This document shows positions 16,234-24,018 of a DNA stretch of 64,000 nucleotides, in pieces (position 1 is the first letter of the stretch; every line of letters begins with the position of its first letter). The notes beneath the pieces were generated by a model that was not told where the DNA came from, did no database searches, and worked only from the letters and a program-made list of their open reading frames with translations. Both the position numbers and the translations under genes were made by a program. Source of the stretch: Paenibacillus vietnamensis (lineage in GTDB: Bacteria; Bacillota; Bacilli; Paenibacillales; Paenibacillaceae); assembly GCF_020169515.1 (NCBI RefSeq), contig NZ_JAHMHW010000008.1, positions 124,001-188,000 of the forward strand. Direction: 5' to 3'.

Positions 16234-18300
16234 ATGAAAAAGACGAATTTCAAACATTATGCAGGCATAATCGCTTTGTGCACGGTGCTGCTGGCTTCGG
16301 CCTGCAGCAATGGCAGCAATAATACGGCGGCATCCGACAATGCGGCGGGCGTGGAGACCGTTTCGACGGATCAGCAGACGGAGACGGCAGCGGTTGCGGC
16401 AACCGAGCTGTCGATGGACGAACTCGTGACGTTCGACGATGAAGACTATAACACGGAGTGGAGTGAAGACAGCTCGACGAAAATTGTTTTTAACGGCACA
16501 TCGGCCAGCGTGACGGGAGCCGGAGCCGCAGCAGGCGAAGGCGGTTCGGTAAGCATAACGGAAACCGGCACGTACGTATTAAGCGGCACAGTGAACGACG
16601 GCCAGTTGACGGTAAACGCGCCGGACGGCACGGTACATCTTGTCCTGAACGGCGTGGAGCTGCATGATAACGACAGTGCGCCGCTGTATATCGTGGAAGC
16701 GGGCAAGGTTGTGATGACGCTGCAGGAAGGCACGGAAAACAACCTTTCGGACGGCACGAACTACGTCTATGCCGATACGGCCGCCGAAGAACCGAACGCG
16801 GCCTTGTACAGCAAGGCGGACCTGACGATTAACGGAACGGGCAAGCTGACGGTGGAAGGTAATTTCAACAACGGCATCAACAGCAGAGACGACTTGAAGC
16901 TGGTATCGGGTACGATCGCGGTTAAAGCAGCAGACGACGGCGTATTGGGCAAAGACCGCGTGGCTGCTCTGGAAGGCGCGACACTGACGGTGGAAGCGGG
17001 CGGAGACGGCGTAAAAGCGACGAACGCTGAAGAAGAAGGCAAAGGCATTATTGCTATCGGCGGCGGAACGTTCAACATTACGTCCGGCAACGACGCGCTT
17101 CAAGCGGAAACTTCCATGCTGGTGAATGGCGGTATGTTCTCACTCCTAACTGGCGGCGGCAGCGTGAACGGAAAAACGCATGTCGAAGAGCGCGGCGGCT
17201 GGGGCGGCGGCGGCGGCCAGGCTGCGCCAGATCCGGCAAGCACGGCGGCCGGTACGGATACGGCGGCGGTAGAAGAAGAAGAATCGGCAAGTGCCAAAGC
17301 GCTGAAAGCAGGTACGGATGTTCAAGTGGGAGGCGGCACGTTCAAGATCGACTCAGCGGACGATTCCGTCCACAGCAATGGCAATCTGACGATAGCGGGC
17401 GGCGAGCTTGCGCTCACATCCGGCGATGACGGCATCCATGCGGATACGGCGGTTACGATCGCTGGCGGGAAGATCATCATTACGAAGAGCTACGAAGGCA
17501 TCGAAGGCTCCGTCATTACGCTGGCGGGCGGCGAGGCGACGGTAACGGCGTCCGACGACGGCGTGAACGTGGGAGGCGGCAACGACGGCTCGTCCGTGAA
17601 CGGGCGTGCTGGACAGAACACGATCACCGATGGAACGCACATGCTGACGATTACCGGAGGCACTCATTACGTGAACGCGACCGGCGACGGTCTCGACTCC
17701 AACGGTTCGATCGCGATGAGCGGCGGCACGGTAACCGTAAGCGGTCCTACCAATGCGGGCAACGGCTCGCTTGATTACGACGGCACGTTCGAGATGACGG
17801 GCGGCTACCTGATCGCCGCGGGCAGCTCGGGCATGGTGCAATCGACTTCCGATACGTCGACGCAGCAATCGGTGCTTATGACCTTCCCGCAGGCATTGGA
17901 AGCTGGAACGATGGTGCGCCTCGAGGACAACGACGGAAACGCGATCGCGACGGTCGCTCCGGCAAAGACGTTCCAATCGATCATGATCAGCTCGCCTGAC
18001 CTGAAGCAAGGCGGCACGTACACCATCTACTCGGGCGGCTCGTCTACCGGCACCGCAACGAACGGCTTGTATGAGGGCGGCGAGTACACCGGCGGTACGA
18101 AGGTCGTCAGCTTCGAGATTACGAGTGCCGTGACATGGGTGAACGAGTCGGGCGTGACGACTGCCCAGAGCGGCATGGGCATGGGCAGAGGGGGCGGCGG
18201 CGGGCGTCCGATGAGGGGGCAGGGCGGTCAGCCTCCGGCTGACGGCACGGTCCCTGAGGCCGCACCGCAAGGAACGACGGACACCGGCACTTTGCAATAA
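16234..18300 (+). CDS. Surface lipoprotein with Cthe_2159-type carbohydrate-binding beta-helix
   Basis: 688 residues from ATG 16234 (GGAAGGAAG upstream). A lipobox (VLLASAC, Cys about 21) anchors it to the membrane. After an Ala/Thr-rich linker it carries right-handed beta-helix repeats of the Cthe_2159 family (LTINGTGKLTVEGNFNNGINSRDDL, GTFNITSGNDALQA, GTFKIDSADDSVHSNG, ELALTSGDDGIHADT, GGTHYVNATGDGLDSNG). The founding protein of the family, from Clostridium thermocellum, binds cellulose and polygalacturonic acid. The tail is Gly/Gln/Pro-rich (GMGMGRGGGGGRPMRGQGG). Third gene of the VTC operon. A longer in-frame start at 16135 lies inside DUF4956 and is rejected. Confidence 0.85.
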   Translation: MKKTNFKHYAGIIALCTVLLASACSNGSNNTAASDNAAGVETVSTDQQTETAAVAATELSMDELVTFDDEDYNTEWSEDSSTKIVFNGTSASVTGAGAAAGEGGSVSITETGTYVLSGTVNDGQLTVNAPDGTVHLVLNGVELHDNDSAPLYIVEAGKVVMTLQEGTENNLSDGTNYVYADTAAEEPNAALYSKADLTINGTGKLTVEGNFNNGINSRDDLKLVSGTIAVKAADDGVLGKDRVAALEGATLTVEAGGDGVKATNAEEEGKGIIAIGGGTFNITSGNDALQAETSMLVNGGMFSLLTGGGSVNGKTHVEERGGWGGGGGQAAPDPASTAAGTDTAAVEEEESASAKALKAGTDVQVGGGTFKIDSADDSVHSNGNLTIAGGELALTSGDDGIHADTAVTIAGGKIIITKSYEGIEGSVITLAGGEATVTASDDGVNVGGGNDGSSVNGRAGQNTITDGTHMLTITGGTHYVNATGDGLDSNGSIAMSGGTVTVSGPTNAGNGSLDYDGTFEMTGGYLIAAGSSGMVQSTSDTSTQQSVLMTFPQALEAGTMVRLEDNDGNAIATVAPAKTFQSIMISSPDLKQGGTYTIYSGGSSTGTATNGLYEGGEYTGGTKVVSFEITSAVTWVNESGVTTAQSGMGMGRGGGGGRPMRGQGGQPPADGTVPEAAPQGTTDTGTLQ

Positions 18301-18352
18301 GGAATGACGCTCAGTTAAACCGCATCCCTGACAGTATAAATAATAAATAGAA

Positions 18353-18439
18353 TTAGGCGGCCTTGGTCCAGTATTTCATTGGACTGAGGCCGTTTAGTTT
18401 TGGGTAACGAGCAGTTGAGTTACAATAAGTTATTTCCCT
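18353..18439 (-). mobile_element. 3' remnant of an IS3-family transposase gene
   Basis: Read on the minus strand, this stretch encodes about 28 codons ending RYPKLNGLSPMKYWTKAA-stop, preceded by REITYCNSTA. This is the C-terminal tail typical of IS3/IS150 OrfB (compare YN..R.Q.KLNGLSP...YR.KAA). No start, no catalytic DDE region and no second terminus are present nearby. It marks a past insertion at the edge of the AT-richer segment 18.5-23.9 kb. Confidence 0.65.
18359..18401 (+). terminator. Terminator after the VTC operon, within the IS remnant
   Basis: GGCCT-TG-GTCCA (18359-18370) pairs with TGGAC-TG-AGGCC (18380-18391) around a 9-nt loop and is followed by GTTTAGTTTT. It lies inside the IS3 remnant and can end the VTC-DUF4956-lipoprotein transcript. 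Confidence 0.55.
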
Positions 18440-18506
18440 GATAGTGGTAAAATGTTAAGCTAGAAGCAAAGCATTGTTTAGAACACGTTCAGGAGGAATT
18501 TCAGCT

Positions 18507-19205
18507 ATGTCAAAGCGAATTCTGCTCGCAGAGGATGACAACGAAATCAGCCGGCTGATTGAAAGTCATCTGAAACAGGAGAATTTCACTGTTTATTCGG
18601 CACATGACGGCGAGGAAGCCGCGGCCATTTTTCAAAAGGAAACGTTCGATTTAATATTGCTCGATTTGATGCTTCCCAAGGTAAACGGCATGGAGCTGCT
18701 CAAACAAATCCGGGAAACCAGCGTCGTCCCCGTCTTAATCATTTCTGCAAAAGGCAGCGATCTCGACAAGGCGCTGGGCCTTGGCTTTGGTGCGGATGAT
18801 TATTTAAGCAAGCCTTTCTCCATGATTGAATTGACAGCCAGAGTGCAGGCTGCTATTCGAAGGGCAACGCAATATACACAAACGGAAAGCAAACCGGCCG
18901 CTCCTCCTACGGTTTCGTTTAAGGATCTCAGCCTTGATTTGCATACGTTTTCCGCAGAGGTTAAAGGAAAGAACGTACAGCTTACCTCCAAGGAATTTCA
19001 TATTTTGAAGCTATTTTTAACCCATCGCAGCAGGGTATTCACCAAAGAGCAAATTTATCAGCTGATATGGGAGGACGATTATTATGGAAATGAGAACGTC
19101 ATCAATGTCCATATCCGGAGACTTAGGGAGAAAATCGAAGAGGATCCGTCAAACCCGCAATACATACGGACGATTTGGGGAATCGGATATAAGATGGGCG
19201 AGTAG
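18507..19205 (+). CDS. Response regulator, OmpR family (antimicrobial-peptide-type system)
   Basis: 232 residues from ATG 18507 (AGGAGG upstream; the frame opens earlier at 18474). Receiver domain with LILLDLMLPKVNGMEL (phospho-Asp about 52), ISAKGSD and DDYLSKPFS; winged-helix domain with LTSKEFHILKLFLTHRSRVFTKEQIYQLIW and VHIRRLREKIEEDPSNPQYIRTIWGIGYKM. Followed after 3 bases by its kinase and then by a BcrA/LanF-like ABC transporter, the usual order of bacitracin- and lantibiotic-resistance modules. Confidence 0.92.
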   Translation: MSKRILLAEDDNEISRLIESHLKQENFTVYSAHDGEEAAAIFQKETFDLILLDLMLPKVNGMELLKQIRETSVVPVLIISAKGSDLDKALGLGFGADDYLSKPFSMIELTARVQAAIRRATQYTQTESKPAAPPTVSFKDLSLDLHTFSAEVKGKNVQLTSKEFHILKLFLTHRSRVFTKEQIYQLIWEDDYYGNENVINVHIRRLREKIEEDPSNPQYIRTIWGIGYKMGE

Positions 19206-19208
19206 GAT

Positions 19209-20144
19209 ATGGTTCTTCTTTTAACGATTATTATTGGCGTATTGGCTGCGATAATTGGCTGGCAATTCTACTCCCAAAGGAAATTTAATCGGAATATCCA
19301 TGAAATAACGGATAAAATATCCGGCATTATCGAACATGAAACAGCCGAGAAAGTACTGGTACCAACCGGCCAGGACGCGATTCGGCAGCTGCTCATACAG
19401 ATCAACCGTCTTCTGGATTACAATCAGAAGGTCATTGCGGATTATGCCAAAAGCAAGGACAGTCAGAGGAAAATGATCTCCAATATGTCCCATGATTTGA
19501 AAACTCCGCTGACAGTCATACTGGGCTATACGGAAAAACTGTCTCAGGAGAAAGCATTGACCAGGCAAGAGGAGAAGCAGGTCATTTTGCGGCTGAACGA
19601 TAAAGTGAACAGTCTGATCGCACTGCTCAATCAATTTTTTGACCTTGTAAAAATCGAGTCGGAAGATTATGAAATCCCTTTAAGCAAAATATCCCTTAAT
19701 GAGGTCTGCCGGCAATGCGTGCTTGAATTTTACGATCTGCTAGTGTCAAAAGATCTTCGGGTTGAGCTCGAGATTCCGGAACGCCCCTTATATATCCTCG
19801 GTAATGAGCATGTCCTGCATCGGATATTAAACAATTTCATTTCGAATTCCATCCGGTATGGAAGCGACGGGGGAGTTTTTGGATTAACGGTTCGGGAAGA
19901 AGGAGAATTCGTTGCCGTTGACGTTTGGGACCGGGGAAAAGGGATTGCAGAGGTGCACCAGGGACGTGTTTTCGACAGACTTTATACATTAGATGATGCC
20001 CGAAATCCGCAATTTCAAGGAAGCGGGCTGGGACTCAGCATTTCCAAACGTTTGACGGAGGAGATGAGGGGGACGATCCGCCTAAGCAGCACGCCGTTTG
20101 AGAAGACAACCTTTACCTGCGTATTTAAGCGATTAACCTACTAA
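19209..20144 (+). CDS. Sensor histidine kinase with a single N-terminal membrane helix
   Basis: 311 residues. One membrane helix at the very start (VLLLTIIIGVLAAIIGWQF), no extracellular domain, then HisKA (KMISNMSHDLKTPLTVILGY) and ATPase motifs (ILNNFISNSIRYG, VWDRGKGI, GSGLGLSISKRLTEEMRG). Kinases with almost no sensory region, next to an ABC transporter, often take their signal from the transporter or from within the membrane, as in lantibiotic and bacitracin resistance systems. A terminator follows at 20153. Confidence 0.88.
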   Translation: MVLLLTIIIGVLAAIIGWQFYSQRKFNRNIHEITDKISGIIEHETAEKVLVPTGQDAIRQLLIQINRLLDYNQKVIADYAKSKDSQRKMISNMSHDLKTPLTVILGYTEKLSQEKALTRQEEKQVILRLNDKVNSLIALLNQFFDLVKIESEDYEIPLSKISLNEVCRQCVLEFYDLLVSKDLRVELEIPERPLYILGNEHVLHRILNNFISNSIRYGSDGGVFGLTVREEGEFVAVDVWDRGKGIAEVHQGRVFDRLYTLDDARNPQFQGSGLGLSISKRLTEEMRGTIRLSSTPFEKTTFTCVFKRLTY

Positions 20145-20152
20145 ATGCTTCA

Positions 20153-20187
20153 AGAGATGTTCTGCTGCCGCCGGACATCTCTTTTTG
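20153..20187 (+). terminator. Intrinsic terminator after the histidine kinase
   Basis: AGAGATGT (20153-20160) and ACATCTCT (20175-20182) form an 8-bp stem followed by TTTTTG. It separates the regulatory pair from the transporter genes, which must have their own promoter (AT-rich region 20210-20280 with TATTATAAAAG). Confidence 0.75.
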
Positions 20188-20303
20188 TTTCAAATGCCAA
20201 GGCTTAAGAAACATGTAAGGAATGGGAAAGAAAAAACTACATTTTCGGGACTATTATAAAAGTAACAAAGGAAACAAATTGTACTCACGGGAGGTTCAGT
20301 TCT

Positions 20304-21227
20304 ATGAATGCAATCATTCAGACAAATGAACTAACAAAAACGGTAAAGGGAAAAACGATCGTAAAAAATGTCAATCTTATCGTCAAAAAAGGCGAAATTT
20401 ACGGTCTGCTTGGGCCTAACGGCGCAGGAAAAACAACGATTATGAAAATGCTCACCGGCCTCATCATTCCGACCTCCGGAGAGATCATGCTGTTTGGCAA
20501 GAAGCTTGCCGAAACCTCCAAAGAAGGCTTGAAGCGTGTCGGGAGCATTATTGAATACCCGATATTTTATGATCACCTGACGGCAATGGAGAATCTTCGG
20601 ATCCACTGCGAATACTTGGGCTTTTATGATAAGAGGGCCATGATCCAAGCACTGGATATGGTTCAGCTGAAAGGGATCGGGGATAAAAAGGTTAAGGATT
20701 TCTCGCTGGGCATGAAGCAGCGTCTGGGAATTGCACGGGCCGCGATTACTAAGCCGGAGCTGATCGTGCTGGATGAACCAACTAATGGCTTGGATCCGAT
20801 CGGCATTAAAGACATGAGAGATCTGATTCGAACGCTCAACAAGGAATATGGGATCACGTTTCTCCTTTCGAGCCATATCTTAGGGGAAATTGAGCAGGTG
20901 GCGGACAGAATCGGCGTCATTCGGAACGGACAATTGGCCGATGAAGTGTCTTTGTCAGACATTCGGCGGCAGCGGACCGATTATATTGAGCTTTTAACCT
21001 CGAACGTGCAAAGATCGGCTTTTTTGCTGGAGCATGAGCTTCAAGTTTCCAATCTTAAAATCGTAAAGGACAACAGAATCCGGATCTATGATGCCGGCAT
21101 ATCCGCCGGTCAAATATCAAAGCTGCTGATCTCGCAAGATATTGAAATTGAAGAGATCCAGAAACATACAAGCACGCTGGAAGATTACTTTTACCATCAA
21201 ATCCAAGGGGGAGATAAGGTTGATTAA
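20304..21227 (+). CDS. ABC transporter ATPase, BcrA/lantibiotic-immunity (LanF) type
   Basis: 307 residues. Walker A GPNGAGKTT (about residues 38-46), signature FSLGMKQRLGIARA, Walker B LIVLDEPTNGLDP, and the H-loop SSHILGEIEQVADRIGVI. The roughly 70-residue C-terminal extension is typical of BcrA, LanF and similar drug- or peptide-export ATPases. GGGAGG precedes ATG 20304. Its stop overlaps the permease start, so the pair forms one transporter. Likely role: removal of a membrane-active peptide from the cell surface. Confidence 0.87.
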   Translation: MNAIIQTNELTKTVKGKTIVKNVNLIVKKGEIYGLLGPNGAGKTTIMKMLTGLIIPTSGEIMLFGKKLAETSKEGLKRVGSIIEYPIFYDHLTAMENLRIHCEYLGFYDKRAMIQALDMVQLKGIGDKKVKDFSLGMKQRLGIARAAITKPELIVLDEPTNGLDPIGIKDMRDLIRTLNKEYGITFLLSSHILGEIEQVADRIGVIRNGQLADEVSLSDIRRQRTDYIELLTSNVQRSAFLLEHELQVSNLKIVKDNRIRIYDAGISAGQISKLLISQDIEIEEIQKHTSTLEDYFYHQIQGGDKVD

Positions 21228-21918
21228 GCTGATTGAACTCGAATGGAGAAAGTTGGACCGAAAAAAAGTATTCGGTGAAGTAATTATTTATTGGGTCATT
21301 CTTATGTTTTTGCCGGTTTTCTTTCTCAAAGTCGTCTTTGCCGATAATCCGGCTGTTCATTTTGGCGAGAGTTATGGGGCGGCGATTGATCTGATGCTGC
21401 CGATCCAGATGGGGTTCCTTTTGTTTGGGGCGTCTCTGATCAATCATGTTTTCATTGAAGAGTATAAGAATAAAACGATGGCCCTTTCATTCGGATACCC
21501 GCTTAGTCGAAAAAGACTAGTTATGGTGAAAGTGCTGTTTATCGCCTTGGCGGTATTCTTCTGTTCGCTAATATCCTTTGTGCTTGCAGGTATTACAACC
21601 TATGGGCTTGATCAGGCGCTTGAGGTCATTGACGGTTCGCCGTCGGCGGCGGACCTGATGACCTATGTCGTCCGGATGATCATTCACTCCTTCGCGACCG
21701 CGCTTGCCTCGTTGATTCCGCTTTTTTTGTTTGGGATTTGGAAGAGGGCAGTCATCCCAACGGTCGTTTGCGCCATTTTTCTCATGCAGTTCCCTAATTT
21801 TCTCGGTCTGCTTCGTATTACGCTGAATCCGGACCTTTTTTACGCCATACTCAGCTTTTTGGGTGTGGCAAGTGTTTACTTGTCTGTAAAACTGGTAAAT
21901 AGATTAGGGGACCTGTAG
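21220..21918 (+). CDS. ABC-2 type permease, lantibiotic-immunity/bacitracin (LanE/BcrB) type
   Basis: 232 residues with six hydrophobic segments, starting MIKLIELEWRKLDRKKVFG, the typical opening of LanE/LanG/BcrB permeases. TTG 21220 is chosen as start: GGGGGAG lies 6 bases upstream and it overlaps the ATPase stop by 8 bases. An in-frame ATG at 21142 lies deep inside the ATPase gene and would add a non-homologous basic tail. Forms the membrane half of the exporter. Confidence 0.8.
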   Translation: MIKLIELEWRKLDRKKVFGEVIIYWVILMFLPVFFLKVVFADNPAVHFGESYGAAIDLMLPIQMGFLLFGASLINHVFIEEYKNKTMALSFGYPLSRKRLVMVKVLFIALAVFFCSLISFVLAGITTYGLDQALEVIDGSPSAADLMTYVVRMIIHSFATALASLIPLFLFGIWKRAVIPTVVCAIFLMQFPNFLGLLRITLNPDLFYAILSFLGVASVYLSVKLVNRLGDL

Positions 21919-22070
21919 TCGTATAAAAATTAATATTTTTTTGATCCCTAATGACTATTAAAAGTTTTAACTTCCTATTGGATAATAAAGTTATGTTCAT
22001 AAACTAGTGATATATTCAGTTTTCGGTGAATAAGTCCAATTTTATTATCATTTTCGATGGAGGTATCCAT

Positions 22071-23060
22071 ATGTTTCAAGTTCAGTTGCTGAGCTTCAAT
22101 AAAAGGAAATTGAAAATATTGACATCCATCATTTTCGCCATTTTTATTTTTAGCATGTCCGTTATGCCCGTATTAGCAGCATCGCCTGCGAAAACGGTAA
22201 AAGCTTCGGCAACACTCGCCTACAATCTTAAAGGACTTAAACACAACGTCGCTGTCCAGAAAGCTTACATCGCTTCGAAGTATGTTTACGTAACGCAGCG
22301 GTCCGGGGGAACCTGTTATCTTTCCAGATTGCTCATTAAAGGAAGTAATGCCACCTACGTTGATGAAATGACCGTCACCAATACCGGTCATTGCCAAACG
22401 CTCGATATGTACACGTATAAGGGTATCAATTACTTTTATTTCAGTTCAAAAGCGGATTCTTCCACATCGTATTACTGGTCGCTCCAGGTAGCAAGACTTC
22501 AATACTCGCCCGGCGCGAAATACGATTATACGGATCTTCATCGGTTCACCTATATGAACTACGCCAATAAGAAAGGTTCAAGATTAGGCGAGACATACCG
22601 TGTCGATGCCGGCGGCAACAGTACTCATACCGTTTTCCGCGTACAAACGAAAGAAGGAACGGTAACTTGGTCCATTTACGACACGGTAAAATTGAACAAG
22701 CTTCTTGACGGCAAAGAACAGGTGCGAATGGACAGTGCGGCGGCGAAAGGGGCCTGCGTCGCCAGCTTTACCCAGTCGGGCGGAGCTATTGTCAGACCGA
22801 ACGGATCTTTCCAGGGTGCGGATATGCTCGGCAGTACGGAAATCTATACGTCAGGCGGGGCGGAAGGCGATACTCCGCAGATTGCTATGATGTCAAACAA
22901 AGGGGCATACAAAACCCTTGTGAAAATTACAAATGTGGGAGCCCATGAAATCGAGGGAGTACAGACAAAAAACGGCAACGTTTATTTTACTATAGTGACG
23001 GATCCGGTAAATAAAAAAAATACGCAGAAAATTTATTACGTTTCGGATAGCCTATTTTAA
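22071..23060 (+). CDS. Helveticin-J-like secreted protein (class III bacteriocin family)
   Basis: 329 residues from ATG 22071 (GATGGAGGT upstream). A long signal peptide (KLKILTSIIFAIFIFSMSVMPVLAA) ends at AAS. The mature part has the features of helveticin-J-like proteins: repeated beta-propeller-like strands such as VQKAYIASKYVYVTQRSGGTCYLSRLL, MTVTNTGHCQTLDMYTYKGINYFYFSSK, HTVFRVQTKEGTVTWSIYDT and EIEGVQTKNGNVYFTIVTDP. Helveticin J from Lactobacillus is a heat-labile large bacteriocin of similar length. The gene is AT-richer than most of the window. It lies just downstream of a peptide-resistance-type transporter. Family recognition is by eye; killing activity is not shown. Confidence 0.65.
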   Translation: MFQVQLLSFNKRKLKILTSIIFAIFIFSMSVMPVLAASPAKTVKASATLAYNLKGLKHNVAVQKAYIASKYVYVTQRSGGTCYLSRLLIKGSNATYVDEMTVTNTGHCQTLDMYTYKGINYFYFSSKADSSTSYYWSLQVARLQYSPGAKYDYTDLHRFTYMNYANKKGSRLGETYRVDAGGNSTHTVFRVQTKEGTVTWSIYDTVKLNKLLDGKEQVRMDSAAAKGACVASFTQSGGAIVRPNGSFQGADMLGSTEIYTSGGAEGDTPQIAMMSNKGAYKTLVKITNVGAHEIEGVQTKNGNVYFTIVTDPVNKKNTQKIYYVSDSLF

Positions 23061-23142
23061 CTGAAAGATATAATATTTTCATCTTATTGCGAAGGGATTT
23101 GAGCTTATCGCGACCGACTCTAAACCGCAGCTTAGTGCAGCA

Positions 23143-23886
23143 GTGAAACAAACAATCAAAAAAAGAATGTCCAGCTCCCCAAAATGGGTCCATAAAATCA
23201 TCCAACCCATGAGACAGACAAAACGTTTTTTCAGGGAACCTGGTTTTCGTTCCGCACTTTTTACGCAGCTGTTTCAGGCCAAGCATGTGCATCAGACAAC
23301 ACCCCTAACCGCCATGGATCGGTATCCTGTCATTTTTAACGCTTGCCGGGATTATTTCGAAGGAAAAGAAAACCTCAACATTTTATCCTACGGCTGTTCA
23401 ACGGGCGAAGAAGTGGTAACCCTTCGCAACTATTTCCCTAACGCCACGATTATAGGCGCAGAAATCAATAAACGCAGCCTCGCTGCTTGCAAAAAACGCC
23501 AAACGGACGAAAAAATAAGCTTCGTGTATTCCCGCATCGATGAAATCAGAAAACATGGCCCCTTTGACGCTATCTTTTGTATGGCTGTCTTGCAGCGAAA
23601 GCCTCATCACATGGCGGAAACCGGCACCAGCAGTCTCAAAAAGATCTATCCGTTTGAAAAGTTTGAACACACCATCACGGAGCTCGACGACCTGCTGCGG
23701 CCAAATGGATTGATGGTTGTTCATTTTACGCAATATGACCTGCTGGATACAGCCGTTGCCTCCAAGTATGAAGCATTCGGCCCTTACACCCAGCATGATT
23801 ACAAGTCCCCCGTATTCGATAAAAACAGTGAAGTAAGGAGAAACCCGGCACCGCAGAAAATCATCTTTAAAAAAACGAGCAAGTAA
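23143..23886 (+). CDS. CheR-like SAM-dependent methyltransferase
   Basis: About 247 residues. The SAM-binding region ILSYGCSTGEEVVTLRNYFPNATIIGAEIN (motif I with acidic end of strand 2) and the later FDAIFCMAVLQRKPHH match CheR-type methyltransferases. The N-terminal CheR helical domain is replaced by a basic segment, so it is not the chemotaxis enzyme. The GTG 23143 start is uncertain: there is no good ribosome site, and the frame is open upstream to about 23087 (ELIATDSKPQLSAAV). It follows the helveticin-like gene. Target unknown. Confidence 0.7.
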   Translation: MKQTIKKRMSSSPKWVHKIIQPMRQTKRFFREPGFRSALFTQLFQAKHVHQTTPLTAMDRYPVIFNACRDYFEGKENLNILSYGCSTGEEVVTLRNYFPNATIIGAEINKRSLAACKKRQTDEKISFVYSRIDEIRKHGPFDAIFCMAVLQRKPHHMAETGTSSLKKIYPFEKFEHTITELDDLLRPNGLMVVHFTQYDLLDTAVASKYEAFGPYTQHDYKSPVFDKNSEVRRNPAPQKIIFKKTSK

Positions 23887-23917
23887 AACCCCGATGCAGG
23901 CATCGGGGTTTCTTTTT
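23887..23917 (+). terminator. Intrinsic terminator
   Basis: AACCCCGATG, CAGG loop, CATCGGGGTT, then TCTTTTTT: a 10-bp perfect stem with T-run. Closes the AT-richer segment that began at the IS3 remnant. Confidence 0.9.
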
Positions 23918-23925
23918 TATTTTAA

Positions 23926-23995
23926 TTGACAAATCTCCAATCCGGACTTAAGATTTAAACAGCTGTTTTAAATAGTTGTTTAAAATGAATGTTTA
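23926..23995 (+). promoter_or_regulatory. Promoter of the YhgE-like exporter with clustered palindromic operators
   Basis: TTGACA (23926-23931), 17-bp spacer, TAAGAT (23949-23954). Overlapping and following the -10 are AAACAGCTGTTT (23957-23968, a perfect 12-bp palindrome extended to TTTAAACAGCTGTTTTAAA), then TAGTTGTTTAAA and ATGTTTAAAT. The repeated TGTTTAAA half-site pattern is consistent with a TetR-family operator, most simply that of the TetR gene at 25258. Confidence 0.7.
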
Positions 23996-24018
23996 AATCA
24001 GGATTGGAGTTGAATAAG

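Noticed and set aside
16579-18297. Long minus-strand open frames opposite the beta-helix gene
   Set aside because: Shadow frames caused by GC-rich, Gly-rich coding; Arg-rich translation, no ribosome sites.
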